Origin: Macrosoma leucophasiata | Lineage: Eukaryota; Arthropoda; Insecta; Lepidoptera; Hedylidae | Direction of reading: 5' to 3' | NCBI GenBank assembly: GCA_036365455.1 | Contig: JAWQUS010000008.1 | Span: 24,907,501-24,971,500 of the forward strand | Length of the DNA stretch: 64,000 bases | In this document: in pieces, positions 21,250 to 33,745 of the stretch | Layout of the letters: every line of letters starts with the position of its first letter | Numbering within the stretch: position 1 is the stretch's first letter | The notes under the pieces: generated by a model | What the model was told of the DNA's origin: nothing | What the model saw: only the letters and a program-made list of their open reading frames with translations | Database searches by the model: none | Made by a program: the position numbers and the translations under genes

Positions 21250-23015
21250 TCTGATAATGTGTGAAATATTTGATATGAATTATTCGTACGGGAAAATAAA
21301 ATGGTAGTTTTTACTATTTTCCTCACAATTTCACCTTCATAATCATCACCTTTTAAACCTTCCTTACACTTCTACGAATCTAGTTTTAGTTCGATGTATG
21401 CGGACCTTGAAATTGTAAAAACAATATCCTTATGGGATACATATCAAATCCTACCTTCAATTTCAGCGTAATGACGATGATAGCAGGAGTGAATAATATT
21501 TTAACTCAACTCGTATTATTGAAGTCTGTATGGAAGCCATATTTAAAAAAATTGAAATGTCCGAAACTGATCCGTAAATTTTTACATGTCATGAAATGGA
21601 AAACAAGGATACAGCTTACATTGATATAACGTGACCATTTTAATAGGCACTCAAAACGGGACATTCTCAAAATTAACCTTCAAGGAACCAGGGTGAAGAG
21701 GCTTACCTACTTACGAACGTCCAGCTATAACGCCCTTCTTTAAGTATCTTAGGTATCGTTATCGATTGCTTTTGAGATTATTGTAAATTATTGAATATTT
21801 ATTAAAATTTCGGATTGACGTTTACAGGATATTACAGCTTCAGCCGGGTTCGCTAGTTTTCTATACATTTTTGCTGAGATTACGAGATGACTGAGATAAC
21901 GGGACATTTTCGCTTTCCGAAAGTTTTCCTGGGACACCGGGACAGGCTGCATGAAAACGGGACTGTCCCGTTCAAAACGGGACGTATGGTCACGTTATGT
22001 ATGGAATACCTATAAATGAGATTTCAATGTAGATGCATTGCCGTCACTTGTGCGCTTAACATGATGAGTTTAGGTACGCATGCATATCCTCCGAGTCGAT
22101 TTCGTCTATCACTAGTCAACATAAAGTCTTTTAAAGTCCAATGTTTTTATGAACAGTCACAGTAAATACTCCATAGACGCTTTAATCTGCTCCATCTTAA
22201 GATAACACTTATTCTACAAACTGGCTATCGAGCCCCTTAAATATTGAAATCTAACATGGTAATAAAATACTGCAATGAATCATTAAATGACTTATAAAAC
22301 AGAACGCTAAAGTGAATTTCGCTTATCTATGTGGTTCGAAACACACGACAGACGGCAGCAGGTAGAGAAGGTATACGGTGTTACGCAAAACACATTTAAA
22401 ATTATGGGTACTGTCTGCAAAGTGGAACGCCACGATAGTATTTACTTTATTAAACCACCCGCTCGCCGCGACCGGTTCTAACCAATTATATAGATTATCT
22501 ACATTTCTTCTTGACAACGAAACAAGTAAACGTACGCGAGTGGCCGACAGATATTACTTATGCGTTTTGCAATCCCAGCTCCGATTCGCTGCTAAGTTAC
22601 AATCGCGGAGTCATTCCGTATGACACCTACGCGCGCTATTTTAAATCTATCCAAATTAGCTATCTCCCTCCACCCACGCATAGATATCTCTGGCGTTCAC
22701 GTTTGATTGTCTATGATCGGATATTTACATAAATGATCGACCATTCGACGGCGAACGTAATCGTGTGAACAATTTCGTTGATGCGATGTTGATACATGTG
22801 ACGAAGCAAGCGAGTTTTTTTTATTTAATAGGTATTCTAGATAGAGTTCTATGGATTCTTATACAATTCATAATTTGTATGGTAACTTTGTGACATGAGA
22901 ATTCACTTTCGATAGATGAACTATTGAAAATTATTGAACCCGAAATTAGTCCCAGTATCTCAAGTTTGAACGATTTTAAGAGTCATTTTCTACCTATTCT
23001 GATTTATGTTAGTCG
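21250..23015. other. No gene seen
   Basis: Mixed AT-rich sequence. The longest open frames (about 22323-22732) have no recognisable motif and overlap on both strands. I tested the minus strand for a signal-peptide exon of the FReD gene and could not support one. Confidence 0.35.
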
Positions 23016-23018
23016 CGA

Positions 23019-23073
23019 ATGTTTGATGTCGCCTTTTTTTGAACTTTTAATTCAAAAGGCGACATCAAACATT
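23019..23073. repeat. Perfect 20-bp-arm hairpin
   Basis: Arm AATGTTTGATGTCGCCTTTT (23019-23038) and its exact reverse complement (23054-23073) surround a 15-nt loop. It could be a tiny MITE remnant or a hairpin RNA; no neighbouring duplication was seen. Confidence 0.7.
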
Positions 23074-23079
23074 TTTACT

Positions 23080-24190
23080 CATATTGTTAAAAAATATCTA
23101 AATATCATAGAAATAGTTTTGATACTCGTATTTTCAAAAAAAAATCTCTTTTGGTATCGAATAACATTAAAGAACTGCATCCTACATGAGCTCTAGTTTA
23201 TTAAGACTTGACGGGCAACTGTTGTTTTGTGTTTGCAAAAGCTTAAAATGCAGCAAAATATGTATTAATGAAAAACGTGTTTAATTTTTTTCGAATTTGA
23301 TCATATGAAATGAAAAAAAAGAAGGTTATCGAATTTTGTAAATCACAAATTGAACGCGGTCGAATGTGTTCTACGAGCGACGAAGTGACTTAGACTAAAT
23401 TATGCAAAAATGATCCAATTAAGGACCATTTTTTTTTACAATTTCTTTGATCTATTCTGTTGTATGGTTTGTATTTCAAAAATAGTGTTTTTATTCATGT
23501 ACCTATCTTATTTGACATCTATGAATCATTAACCCAGGTTCCAGTTGAAAACCAGCGTCAGGTTTATGTTCATGCTACACGTGGTACACACAATATACAT
23601 ACACACACACACACCTTCCCCTTCCAACCTTCAGATCAAACGGGTGTCATACGCCGCTGGACTAATTGGAAAATCAAATTGGATCACTCTTGCATAAATC
23701 GGTCCTCTTGATGTTAGTGCGGTGGCAGCGCTGGCGACGACAGCGGCTGCGCGTGCGCAAACGAGCCGAATTTGGCTCAGGGCCTCACATTCAATCTCGG
23801 CCGCTTCGATTGCTCAGCGCAACAGCTTTGTTACCGTAATGTTAAGCGCATATACGCTTAATAGCTTTAATTACTTACGTGAGCCGATACATCTGAGCGA
23901 CCTTGTCGATGTAATGTTGGTATCACGAAACCTGTCCTCTCTATCATTCGCTCGGAAACGAAGTGAATTCGGATGGATTTCTACATACGTACAAAGTAGA
24001 TACCATTCAATAACGTCTACCGCATGTCATGTGATGTGTGAACCTTAATTTGGTTAAGATTTAAAGAGCAGTGATGGCCTCTGAAGTTAATGTTAGTCAT
24101 GGAATTATGCTAAAATAACCAATTCAGACAGAGAAATATGACAAGATTCTTCATTTTTAGACCCAAAAAATTGTTTGATATTGGTTTGAT
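23080..24190. other. No gene seen; GC-rich island near 23.7 kb
   Basis: A (CA)n run is at 23598-23613. 23715-23835 is distinctly GC- and CpG-rich for the window (GGCAGCGCTGGCGACGACAG, GCGTGCGCAAACGAGCC). It could be a promoter or first-exon area, possibly for the minus-strand FReD gene, but no start exon was identified. Confidence 0.3.
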
Positions 24191-24191
24191 T

Positions 24192-24557
24192 GTGCATGGC
24201 CCAGCGGCTGGTGTAGATCGTAAGCGATCTACTCGGTTAAGCACCACGGGCGCGGTCGGGTAGTGTGATGGGTGACCGCTAGTGGCAAATCAAATTCCGT
24301 GCTTCAGAGGGCACGTTAAGCCGTCGGTCCCGGTTGCTATCGATGGATAGCAGTCGTTAAACCTTGACGGAGGCCTTATGGGCGGTTTGAAAACATCCGA
24401 CAGCGGGTTGGCCACTAACCCGACCCACCTCCACCAATCCGCATTGGAGCAGCGTGGTGGAGTAAGCTCCGCTAAGGCCTCCTCCCAAAAAGGGGAGAGA
24501 CTCGTACCCAGCAGTGGGACGTATAATGGGTTGCCATTATTATTATTATATTATTAA
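24192..24557 (+). mobile_element. 5S-rRNA-derived SINE, copy 2
   Basis: Near full-length plus-strand copy. Head GCATGGCCCAGCGGCTGG, 5S-like block at about 24235-24285 (GGTTAAGCAC, GGGCGCGGTCGG, GATGGGTGACCGC), shared body, and tail GGGTTGCCATTATTATT. The flanking duplication is not clear. Confidence 0.8.
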
Positions 24558-24559
24558 TT

Positions 24560-25783
24560 GATGATAAATGATTGGTCCTTGGTCAGAATTTTCATTTTAA
24601 GAAAGTTTCTAAATCCTGCTTTCGGAGAACAAAACCTAACCCAAAAGTGTGTTGCTTGAATGTATGCCTCATTCGGAGAGTACTATATTATCTCATAATT
24701 TCTTTGATAATAATTATCTAACGTTATTTATCATTTCAAATATACATTCAACTTTTTCAAAGTAAACGCATTAATACAAATAGTATAGACAAAATTAATA
24801 ATAATTTATAATTATTTTAACCGGTAGAGAACGCTTTTTAATCGTTCATAGTCGCAAAAGTAGAAATTCATGCCCATATCATTTGCAAGTTCGTTATTTG
24901 TGGTGATCTAGGAAAGATTTGAATTTCGCAGCCGCTGTACATTCACCTTAAAAGCGTAGAAGCCTTCTGACAAGCTGCCAGTGTTCTTAACGAGACTGTC
25001 GGATTAATAAAATGAGCTAGTAAATAACAGGGCTTAGGAACATGTCGTTTTGCTCGGTTATCAAACGTTATTGCCAACAACGACATCATCCCAGTCTGCG
25101 TCGACACAAATACGATGAATTTCCATCCATATTTGCAATCGCTGTCCCGGATCATGTTTGGAACATTCTACTTGATAGTACACTTTAACATGCAGCTATT
25201 TGTGAAGAAATAACTTAATCAGTGAGTATGAATGAAAGTTAAGAGGAAATAATCCTTGCTGGTTAGTTTGCTGCTAATTAACATTTAGCATGTGTAGATT
25301 CTCGCATAGAATTAAGTATGTAGAAATAGATGATTATCATATCATATTAGATATTATGAAAGTGTGTAATTGATAAGTACCGAACGTAGTTATGGTCGTA
25401 TAACTGTCACATATAATTATATCATATATTTTTATTACATGATTTACATGTGTTCATATAAATGCACAGTCGACTGAAGGACGATATTGTGTGGAAATCG
25501 GTGAGATTATATTATAGTATAGTTTTTGAGATGAAACGACAATCTGGAAGCCCTGCTGGGCTAGCAAATTTACGATATATGCTTAATTAAAGTACACATA
25601 TTATATAGAGAGTCAAATATAGCGTATACCGTAACCTAGTATATTGAAGCGGGTATTTGATTAATGTACTACATCGTGTGAAAGGGCCAATTTAAGTTAC
25701 GATCCCAATAAACGAACTAGATTTAATATCAACTGCTGACGCAAAGTTTGAATATTCATTTCAGTTCGATTTTTTTTATGTAA
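24560..25783. other. No gene seen
   Basis: AT-rich intergenic sequence without recognisable coding motifs or clear terminal repeats. Confidence 0.35.
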
Positions 25784-26035
25784 CTAAGGTGGAAAACAAG
25801 TATGCAGCTTTTCCGTTCACATGGATGTTAAGTAACGTCCGCAACATATAGACATCTGCATAAAACTCAGAGGTTAAAATTTACCCCTTAGACCTTAATT
25901 GGTATGGCTCCATACATTACCATCAGACTAGAACACGATAGTGCTAAACACTAGCCTTTGTCGGTAGATAAATTAGGTAATGCAGTGGTGCCTACGCCCC
26001 CGAGCTCCTACACTAGAACTCTACCACCAGTAATA
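25784..26035 (-). repeat. Family A, near full-length
   Basis: Minus orientation: ends CTCTACCACCAGTAATAA (the element's 5' end) and includes GATAGTGCTAAACACTA and CAGTGGTGCCTACGCC. Confidence 0.7.
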
Positions 26036-26950
26036 ATTTCAATAAAGAGATAGATAAAAAGGAGCATAATTGATAATAGCTTGTATATTTCTGCGCTAGG
26101 AAAGACAAATTTAATTCTTTGATTATGTACATGTAAATACAGCGTGGGAGTGAAGGGCGTCCTACCAAAAATAAGTGGCTTTAGTGAGGTGGCTGGGCAG
26201 GAAACGATAAAATGCAAATAAAAACAGATCGGTGCTACTGAATCGTAAGTTAAATGTTGCCAGAGATCACTGTGTATGCAAAACGTAGCTGCACAACACG
26301 AAATTAGGCATGATTAATAATACGTTTTAATTCCTTTCATAATACAATCGTTGAACAAACTCATGTTTTCGTAATGCTGCAATTCATTTTTTAATAGTTG
26401 TGTTATAATAAAATTGTTATAAATGGACTCATACAGCGAGGAGGCGCACGTAATACTTAGCAATAACACAGTATATATATTGTACGTGTGTGATGCACCG
26501 TAAAGTTACATTTGTACCAATGGCACACAATTACGCAGGTGTTACTACATCTATAGATATCCGCCATGGCTTCCTAGATTATCACAATAGCAAACAATCG
26601 TACGGCAGTAATGACTTTCATATGTTTTTTGTGAGAACGCGTGCTCTCGAATGCCAATACAGCGTACTAACCGCGTTATGTTGTCATGCAACACGTATGG
26701 AAAGTGTGCGTAAAATATAATGAAATCAGACGTTATCTTATCGAGTTTAATATATAATCTAGAAATTACATTTTTTACAAATTAGGCACACGTTTGAAAG
26801 GTCAAGGCTCTGATAATATTCATGTATCAATCAACGTAACACGACCGGGCTATAGTACGAGTAAAAACTATTGACAAGTTTGATTGGCCCAGTTCGTAAC
26901 TAGTTGCGGAGATGGCTTCAGGCTTGGACTGTATTTTAATATACGAGTAT

Positions 26951-27243
26951 AATGAAAGTGGCAAACATACATGCAGTTCACAAAGATGTTAAGTGACGAC
27001 TACTGTCTTTAGATATCTACAAAAAATCTGAGGGCAAAATTCAGATGCGTTGCCACCCCGGGGTTCTACGAGTATGTTGTTGTCTCTATGATAGTCAAAA
27101 CGGGGCCATACATTACCATCTAACCGGAATACGATAGGGCTTAGTTGAGCCATTGGTTGAACCATTTGGTAGCAGATAGATTAGGGAATGCAATGGTACC
27201 AAAGTCCTCAAGCTCCTACACTTGTAACTCTACCACCAGTAAA
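26951..27243 (-). repeat. Family A, near full-length
   Basis: Runs from AAAGTGGCAAACATACATGC to AACTCTACCACCAGTAAA, reading the plus strand, and contains all family blocks in reverse order. Confidence 0.72.
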
Positions 27244-27592
27244 ATCTATCTAGGAAACACGACGACCAACATGATTATTTACATTCGACATTATGCCAGA
27301 AATGAAATTTGACGAACACGTGTTAGAAACGCGTGAACACCATATCGCATGTATGAAGTAGAGTCATTTATATAAAACTGTCTAAGTTATACTGTGTACA
27401 TTGAACTATGCTCTGGCGAGATGGTTATGTATGGGCTCTGTAATCCCGTGTCATGTCCCTAAATGTCGCAGACGACAAAAAATCGTGTCGTTTGATTTAA
27501 ACTCCACCAAAACATCTCCATTTAAACATATAAGCCACGACACTTAAAATGACATCTGTCGTTATCACAAAGTGGGAATGTGCCCTTAAATG

Positions 27593-27775
27593 GCAATGTA
27601 TGACCTTGTAATTTCCGACACAGAGGTATAACAACTTAAACCTCAGGAGTGACAACGCATCTACATTGAAATCTCTGGTTCTTATGTAGATGCTTATAGG
27701 CTACAGTATTAACTTACCATGAATATACATGCACTGTGAGCTTAGTTACCACTTAATAACATTGAAAAACAAGCT
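27593..27775 (+). repeat. Family A, 5'-truncated
   Basis: Contains TAATTTCCGACACAGAGGTA, CTCAGGAGTGACAACGCATC and TTATAGGCTACAGTATTAAC. Confidence 0.68.
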
Positions 27776-27797
27776 GTTACTCGCAGAACTACTGGTA

Positions 27798-28106
27798 GTG
27801 TGTAAACACACTTTGCCGAAGCTACGTGTCGGAAGTTCGGCGGCTGATTCTACGTTCCGACGTATTCGGCTGATATGACACACTATAAGTGCCGAACTTA
27901 CGCGGCAGAACTTCAGTTCAGTGTGGTGTGTGTCGGCTTAATGTGTGAATTCAGCAATTGAACCGAACGCACGACCGAAGTTATGCTGTACGCTATAAAT
28001 AACGCAGCATAATTTCGCCATAGTGTGTCAGTAATTCAAAAAGCATTGCAGGCGTAATAGTGCCGAACTTCCGTCGCGTAGCTTCGGCATAGTGTGTTTA
28101 CACACT
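27798..28106. mobile_element. MITE with ~45-bp terminal inverted repeats
   Basis: The left end GTGTGTAAACACACTTTGCC-GAAGCTACG...GGAAGTTCGGC is mirrored at the right end (GCCGAACTTCC...CGTAGCTTCGGCATAGTGTG). Internal copies of TGCCGAACTT occur in both directions. TA-containing flanks suggest a Tc1/mariner-like origin, but the duplication is ambiguous. Non-coding. Confidence 0.75.
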
Positions 28107-28844
28107 TATAGAAGGAAGGTTATCTCTGCCTACTCCTGCAAGGGATAGGCGTGAAGTTATTCTAACTTTCACCTATATCGTAAGTGGCATATTATGTATA
28201 TCACGATGATAATATTGCATTATGTTACCACTAAATATGTCTACGAATTTGTGTTGTCTAAGTCACGAAGTAGTTTGCAACCGCGAGAGATAAAAGTGGC
28301 TAATGAATGTAATGGCATGTTGTTACATGAGCCTTACTTAATGTGACGTGGCTTATGACACATCCATCTGACGGTGTAATGTGAAAAGGTCTTTTTACAT
28401 GAAATATCTTCATCAACATCAATATAGCCGAAAGTGGTTCACTGTTGAATAAAGCCTGCGCTCGCGAGCTACGTCACTGGAGCTCTACCACCAGTAAAAC
28501 CAATAATCGTAACATTTTAAAGGGAGGAATAACGAAATGCAGAATGTTATGTTAAGTCGGCTTGTAGATCTTTAGCTGATATAATTGGTGACCCGACTTC
28601 TAAATATTACATTCTGTATTCTGTTCATTCTCACTTTTAAATGTTGCAATTTATTCTGAAGTCGGTATAATTTTTGTATAAAGATTTATTATTTATCAAT
28701 TTTTAGTGTGATTGTCACAACTTATTAAAGTTACAATCCAGGTTGACGTGAAAATTACATTATCGAATTACATTTCTATTCTATTCTATACGCATCGAAA
28801 AAAAAATTTAATCATGCAAATTAGATCAGAAATATCGGCGTACA

Positions 28845-29085
28845 ATCATAAAAAACACACCAACTTGAATGGGGAGGGGCGGGGGGAAGATCTCTCTTCT
28901 GGACCGCATCTGGAACAACTCTTCCTAAGAAGCTTGTTTCGTGGTCATATCCATATGTGTGAGCCAAATTTCAACTCAATCAGCCCAGATGTTTCGAAGC
29001 AAATTAGTTCTGACAGACACAAGAGTGATAATTTAAGAGTTCTATTTAATCATTTTGAGGTACGGAACCCTAAAAATCAAAGGGA
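28845..29085 (+). repeat. Dispersed repeat ending in TACGGAACCCTAAAA
   Basis: Shares CAAATTTCAACTCAATC and GAGGTACGGAACCCTAAAAA with 55120-55322. A LINE-type 3' end is likely; the frame open across it has no motif. Confidence 0.5.
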
Positions 29086-29324
29086 ATTGAAGGGATATAT
29101 GAACGACACCAAATCGACAATGGCACAAGTTTGAACGTACTGTCTCATTGTTTAGAAAGACAAACGTGGCTCTTTCATACACAAACAACTCAGTAAAATG
29201 AGGCAAGACATGAAAATTTGAATGTGCACACCACGAACTTCATTATATTCCGAACCTTGGTTCATTAATCAGAAGCATACATGTTTGGTTACAGCAATAT
29301 GTAGGCAAACCGATATCATACGTA

Positions 29325-29550
29325 TTACCCTCAAGAGTGGCAACGCATCTACGTTATGATCAGCGGCTTTTATGTAGATGATTATAGGCTACAAAATTTT
29401 CTTGCAATCACTGTGAGTTATTTTTTTTAATTTATTTAAGATGCCATCGCTCTCCTGAAGTCTGAACCTGATATTGTTGCTGGACATTACCACCTGTCCG
29501 GAACACGATAGTGTTGAACACTATCGTTATGCGTCAAGTACACTCGCGAG
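29325..29550. repeat. Family A fragments in both orientations
   Basis: Plus fragment 29325-29400 (AGAGTGGCAACGCATCTACG, TTATAGGCTACA) and minus fragment 29480-29552 (GACATTACCACCTGTCCGGA, ACACGATAGTGTTGAACACT). Confidence 0.6.
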
Positions 29551-29629
29551 CTTTAAACAGGAATAACAAAAACTAACATAAACAATATGAAAAAACAATA
29601 ATAACACATAATTTCACTGAATTTCGTAA

Positions 29630-30167
29630 GAGCCCACGCAGACAGAGAGCGGTCAGAGTTCCGCGTTCTAGTGACCGTTGACCGCTTAAGAGTTCCGACG
29701 CACAAAAGTGGCGTTCAAATACTCGCGTTCTAGTTTCGTTTGTGTCTTTGTACATGCAACATGTCCCTAAAAAGTTCATCTTTTGATGAAGAATTATTCT
29801 TTGGTCTAGTGGAGCTTAGGAGCTTTTAAGAAGAAAAGAAAGTATTTGGTGCACCCAATTAACACAACGCGAGAAGAACAAGGCTAGTTGAGTAGTATTT
29901 TTCATGATTTACTTTATTTTTTGACGATTTTTATAATCTATGTCACTTAAATCGTATAATAAATTCCTTTCCCTAACCAATTCCATTAATTTTTCCGTGT
30001 TTTCCAACCTTAGACTTTGCGGCGTTCTAGCGTTCTCTGTCTCGGCGGGAAAAAAACTCTCAGAACGTGACGTCCTGCTTTGACCGCCGCGGTCTGACTG
30101 CCCGCTATGTGCGTTATTGTATAGACTCGGTATATTCTTAAGAACGCAGAACTCTCTGCGTGGGCTG
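29630..30167 (+). mobile_element. PIF/Harbinger-derived element with transposase remnant
   Basis: Terminal inverted repeats begin GAGCCCACGCAGA and end TCTGCGTGGGCTG. The 3-bp target duplication TAA (29627-29629, 30168-30170) is the Harbinger signature. Inside, from ATG 29761, a reading starts MSLKSSSFDEELFFGLVELR and, after a one-base shift, continues KYLVHPINTTREEQG, which resembles the start of Harbinger nucleases. The rest of the transposase is deleted, so this is a non-autonomous derivative of 538 bp. Confidence 0.82.
29761..29890 (+). pseudogene. Harbinger transposase N-terminal remnant
   Basis: About 21 codons from the ATG, then a frame break near 29826, then about 19 codons with the VHPIN motif, then loss of similarity. 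It retains no catalytic residue. Confidence 0.6.
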
Positions 30168-30519
30168 TAAAATCAGTGAAATGAGTGTTAAATGCGAGTA
30201 TTTTAAAAGTAATCACATGATTGAACAACCACCGTTTCTAAGATTCCAGTTTAAAGCTAGCAAGTGTAGTGTGTGAATTAGCTAATGTAACAACATTAAA
30301 CGCAGGCGATCTCCGTCACTTAAGTTCTACCTCTGTAACTTATTGCTCACTTTCATAATATACCGATATTATCATCAAAGTTATCAATTCTCTCACTGTT
30401 AAAATCCGCGGCTGGACCAAAACCTTCCCATAACATTTGTCATAATCGCCACAATTGGAACGTGAATCGGTATCGGATCGCAGTGGCGGTAGTTTTATCG
30501 AGAGTTATACAGAGCAACA

Positions 30520-30783
30520 CCGGAGGGGAGTAGCCATATGCAGGCTTTCCCCTCTGTCAAAGTACAAGCCCAAATGGGCCTATGAATGTCGCCTAGGTGA
30601 TTAAATGTGTGCGTGAAATTGTTGATGTATTTTGTTAAAGTCAAGGTGTGAGTTTCGTAGTAACAGACGATTTTTGTAGTGTGTGTGTGTCACACGCAAG
30701 AAATGACAGACTGTTTTGCATCGGTAATAAATGTTTTGCTACTCCCCTCCAGTCCGCCGCTACCGGTGGCCCGTGTTGCTCTA
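30520..30783. mobile_element. Possible MITE with AGAGCAACAC ends
   Basis: Left AGAGCAACACCGGAGGGGAG-TAGC is mirrored by right GCTACTCCCCTCC ... CCCGTGTTGCTCT. The interior carries the repeat shared with 7030-7262. The duplication is not clear. Confidence 0.5.
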
Positions 30784-30789
30784 TGGTGT

Positions 30790-31805
30790 GGACTGACAGT
30801 ACTAGCGGAAGAACTCTCCTCCACTAGAGGGCAATAGGGTGGTCACGTCCCGATGCCTTCAATTAAAATGATCCCAAATTTATCAATATTAAAATCAGTA
30901 AAATCACCTTGCATCCTTAGACACAAGTGAATGTACGTTACAATAAGGAAACGATACTCGACTTAACTCGGTGAGCTATTTAATTATCGACTACGAATTA
31001 TTTTATCCGACGTTATCTTGCGTCAAGAGAAAAAAAACGTCCAAACTGCAACGCAACGTTCATAAATATTTGCAACAGCGAATTCGTAGCTATGAAATGT
31101 ATCACAAAAGAGGCGGAGTTCTTAGGTAATCGTTTAGTTCCTTCAAAGTATATACGGTTGTCGTATTTTATTTTGTTCTTTTGTAATATCGCAACCGGCT
31201 ACGTGTTCTAGTATTTTTACTTTGCTGACAATTTCATAATGGCCGACCTTGGATAAGGCGCCTTTGAAATCTGTTGGTGAGTGGGCGTTATCGGTCGAGA
31301 CGCTGCGACGCCGTCACATAGCCACATCGTTACATGCATGGTAGAGCTTAGGTGACCATTACAAAGGGTAGTATTTAATCTTACAACTGTAAATCCACAT
31401 TTTTCTATCAAAGTATTCGAAATTGCTAACAAAAATACTGAATTTCACACTAAATTTGCCAATCAAATAAATCAAATATACTACACTGTTTGATGGTTAA
31501 AGCTAAACTATTTTACTGAATTACTATCTGGTAACATAAAGTAAATCTAATTATCCTTTTAGTGCAGCGATACACATAATCTGTATTTTTTGGAATACGT
31601 CACCTATTAAATTAAAAAAAAAAGAACCTAACCGGGGTAGGTTAGGATCTTTTTTTTAACCTAAGCTAACCTAACCTAAAACATGCATTCTTTGTTATGC
31701 AATTTTAGATAATGAGTTTAGTAATTCGGTAGTAATATTGGATAATTTAGTGTGCAAATTAGTATTTTTGTTATATGGCGAGTAATTTTGTTTTAGAATG
31801 CTTAT
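30790..31805. other. No gene seen; CCTAA-rich hairpin near 31.6 kb
   Basis: At 31610-31680 AAAAGAACCTAACC pairs with GGTTAGGATCTTTT, followed by a short CCTAA-like run (CTAACCTAACCTAA). Too short to call telomeric. Confidence 0.4.
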
Positions 31806-31811
31806 ATCTGT

Positions 31812-31926
31812 GGCTTCAGTAGCTCAATTGGAAGAGCGGCTGGACTAGATTCCCAGTAGGTCGCGAGTTCGAGTCTCGCCTGAAGTCAAATTTTTCTTTC
31901 CATTTTTCTTTAAAATAAAAAAAAAA
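31812..31926 (+). mobile_element. tRNA-like element, short A-tailed copy
   Basis: Begins at the tRNA-like body (GGCTTCAGTAGCTC), ends with TTTTCTTTAAAATAAAAAAAAAA, and lacks the head of the long copies. It abuts the 5'-truncated mariner at 31930. The A-rich end suggests retrotransposition of a tRNA-initiated transcript. Confidence 0.68.
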
Positions 31927-31929
31927 TTG

Positions 31930-32947
31930 CGATGTTTATGGACCTAGTGCAGTGTCTGTGAGAGTAGCACAAATTTGGTTTAAGCGTTTTCAATCCGGAA
32001 ATTTCGCTGTCAAAGATGCACCTCGCTCTGGTCGCCCTATTACGGATAAAATGGATGCCATTTTTGAAAAAGTGGAGCATGATCGACATATCAATAGTTA
32101 CGACGTAGCTGAAGAACTGAGAATTGATCACAAAACAGTTTTGGCGCATTTGAAAAAAGCTGGGTTCAAAAAAAAGCTCGATATTTGGGTACCTCACGAG
32201 CTCACTGAAAGAAACCTAATGAACCGTGTACTCATTTGTGATTCTTTATTACGACGTAATGAAACCGAATCATTTTTGAAGAAGCTGATAACTGGTGATG
32301 ATAAGTGGATCACGTACGACAAGAACGTGCGAAAAAGGTCGTGGTCAAAGGCCGGTCAGGCTTCACAGACTGTGGCGAAACCCGGGTTAACTCGCAATAA
32401 GGTGATGTTGTGTGTGTGGTGGGATTGGAAGGGCATTATTCATTATGAGCTATTACCACCAGGCAGGACTATCGATTCTGAACTCGACTGCGAACAACTG
32501 ATGAGATTAAAGCAAGAAGTTGAGAGACGCTTTCTCTCCGGAATTGATCAACAGAAGGGGTGTGGTGTTTCATCATGATAAGCCACCACCTCACCCATTT
32601 ATAGCCACTCAGAAAAAATGAAGAGAGTTAGGCTGGGAGGTGTTAATGCATCCGCCGTATAGTCCTGACCTTGCACCTTCAGATTTCCACCTGTTTCGGT
32701 CCCTTCAGAATTCTTTATGCAATGTTAGGTTAACATCACGAGAGGACTGCCAAATCCACTTGTCGCGGTATTTTGATGAGAAGTCCCAAAATGTTTATAG
32801 CAATGGGATCATGTCCCTACCTACAAGATGGCAAAAGGTTATCGAACAAAATGGTACATAAACACTTTAGTTAAATTTAAATAAACTATATTAAAAAATG
32901 TTTTGAATTATCTTAAAAAATGCGAAGAAACTTTTTCCCCAACCAAT
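31930..32947 (+). pseudogene. Mariner (DD34D) transposase, 5'-truncated and frameshifted
   Basis: The frame from about 31950 reads a mariner helix-turn-helix region (VAQIWFKRFQSGNF, DAPRSGRPIT), then WVPHEL and the first catalytic block ITGDDKWITYD, then VWWDWKGIIHYELLPPG. After about residue 200 the frame breaks. The second catalytic aspartate survives in the altered block HHDKPPPH, and the third in YSPDLAPSDFHLF at about 32650-32690. The first ~60 codons and the 5' inverted repeat are missing. The 3' end (GCGAAGAAACTTTTTCCCCA) is mariner-like, of the cecropia-type lineage by resemblance. A second such 3' end is at about 55868-55930. Confidence 0.88.
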
Positions 32948-33745
32948 ATTTTAGACATTTTCTTATACTACACATTTAGTTATACAATTATTTAATTTGA
33001 TAAATATTCAGTCATTTATTCGATATGCTGGTACATTATTAGTAAATAATTGTTGTTTGCTTAAATTTTAAATAGAGGTGCAATTAAAAATTCCCCCATT
33101 TCAAATATCAGGCAAAATTATTTAACCTGAATGTCATTGTTGGAAATGAAATAAAAACCCTAACTATGTACACAAGTTTCTCTACTGGAGTAGAGCTCCA
33201 GTGACAGAGCTCGTGGGTGAAAGCATCACCGCGTGCGAAATAAAAATATTTTCTTTCTTTCTTACCACTACATTTTTGATGATGAATACTAACCCTCACT
33301 CTGACGGAGTGTGGAAACGGTGGCAGGGGGCGGGGTGGGGAGAGGTGGTGAGGGAGGAAGGCTTTGTTCGTGATGCACACCTCACTTGCATCGCGATAAG
33401 TATTACGTGATATCACATAACAGCCGCACTCTCGTTCTCATGTCACACATTTTTTCTTTAACAATTTTTTTTATTATTTAATGATTGAAGGGCCTGAGAA
33501 GACAAATCCCTGAAATAGACTAAGACCAACCTACCTTTTTCACTGCTGTGAGTGTTAGTGTATTTTATTTATGTATATGTACCCGGAGAAGCTAACAGGG
33601 TCGTAATCGTGGGTGTTTGAATGTATGGTTATACAACGATACATTCAATGCGATGCATACGCATGCATTAATCTCTACCTACCCCTTCTCTTCACGCCAG
33701 GTCCTGAACGGTGTAAGCAAAGAGTGTGAAGTTACGTCAAACTCA

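Noticed and set aside
22323..22732. Overlapping open frames on both strands as a gene
   Set aside because: No motif, no splice context, and open on both strands in a compositionally unusual patch.
31630..31682. Telomeric (TTAGG)n tract
   Set aside because: Only a few imperfect CCTAA units next to a hairpin; too short.
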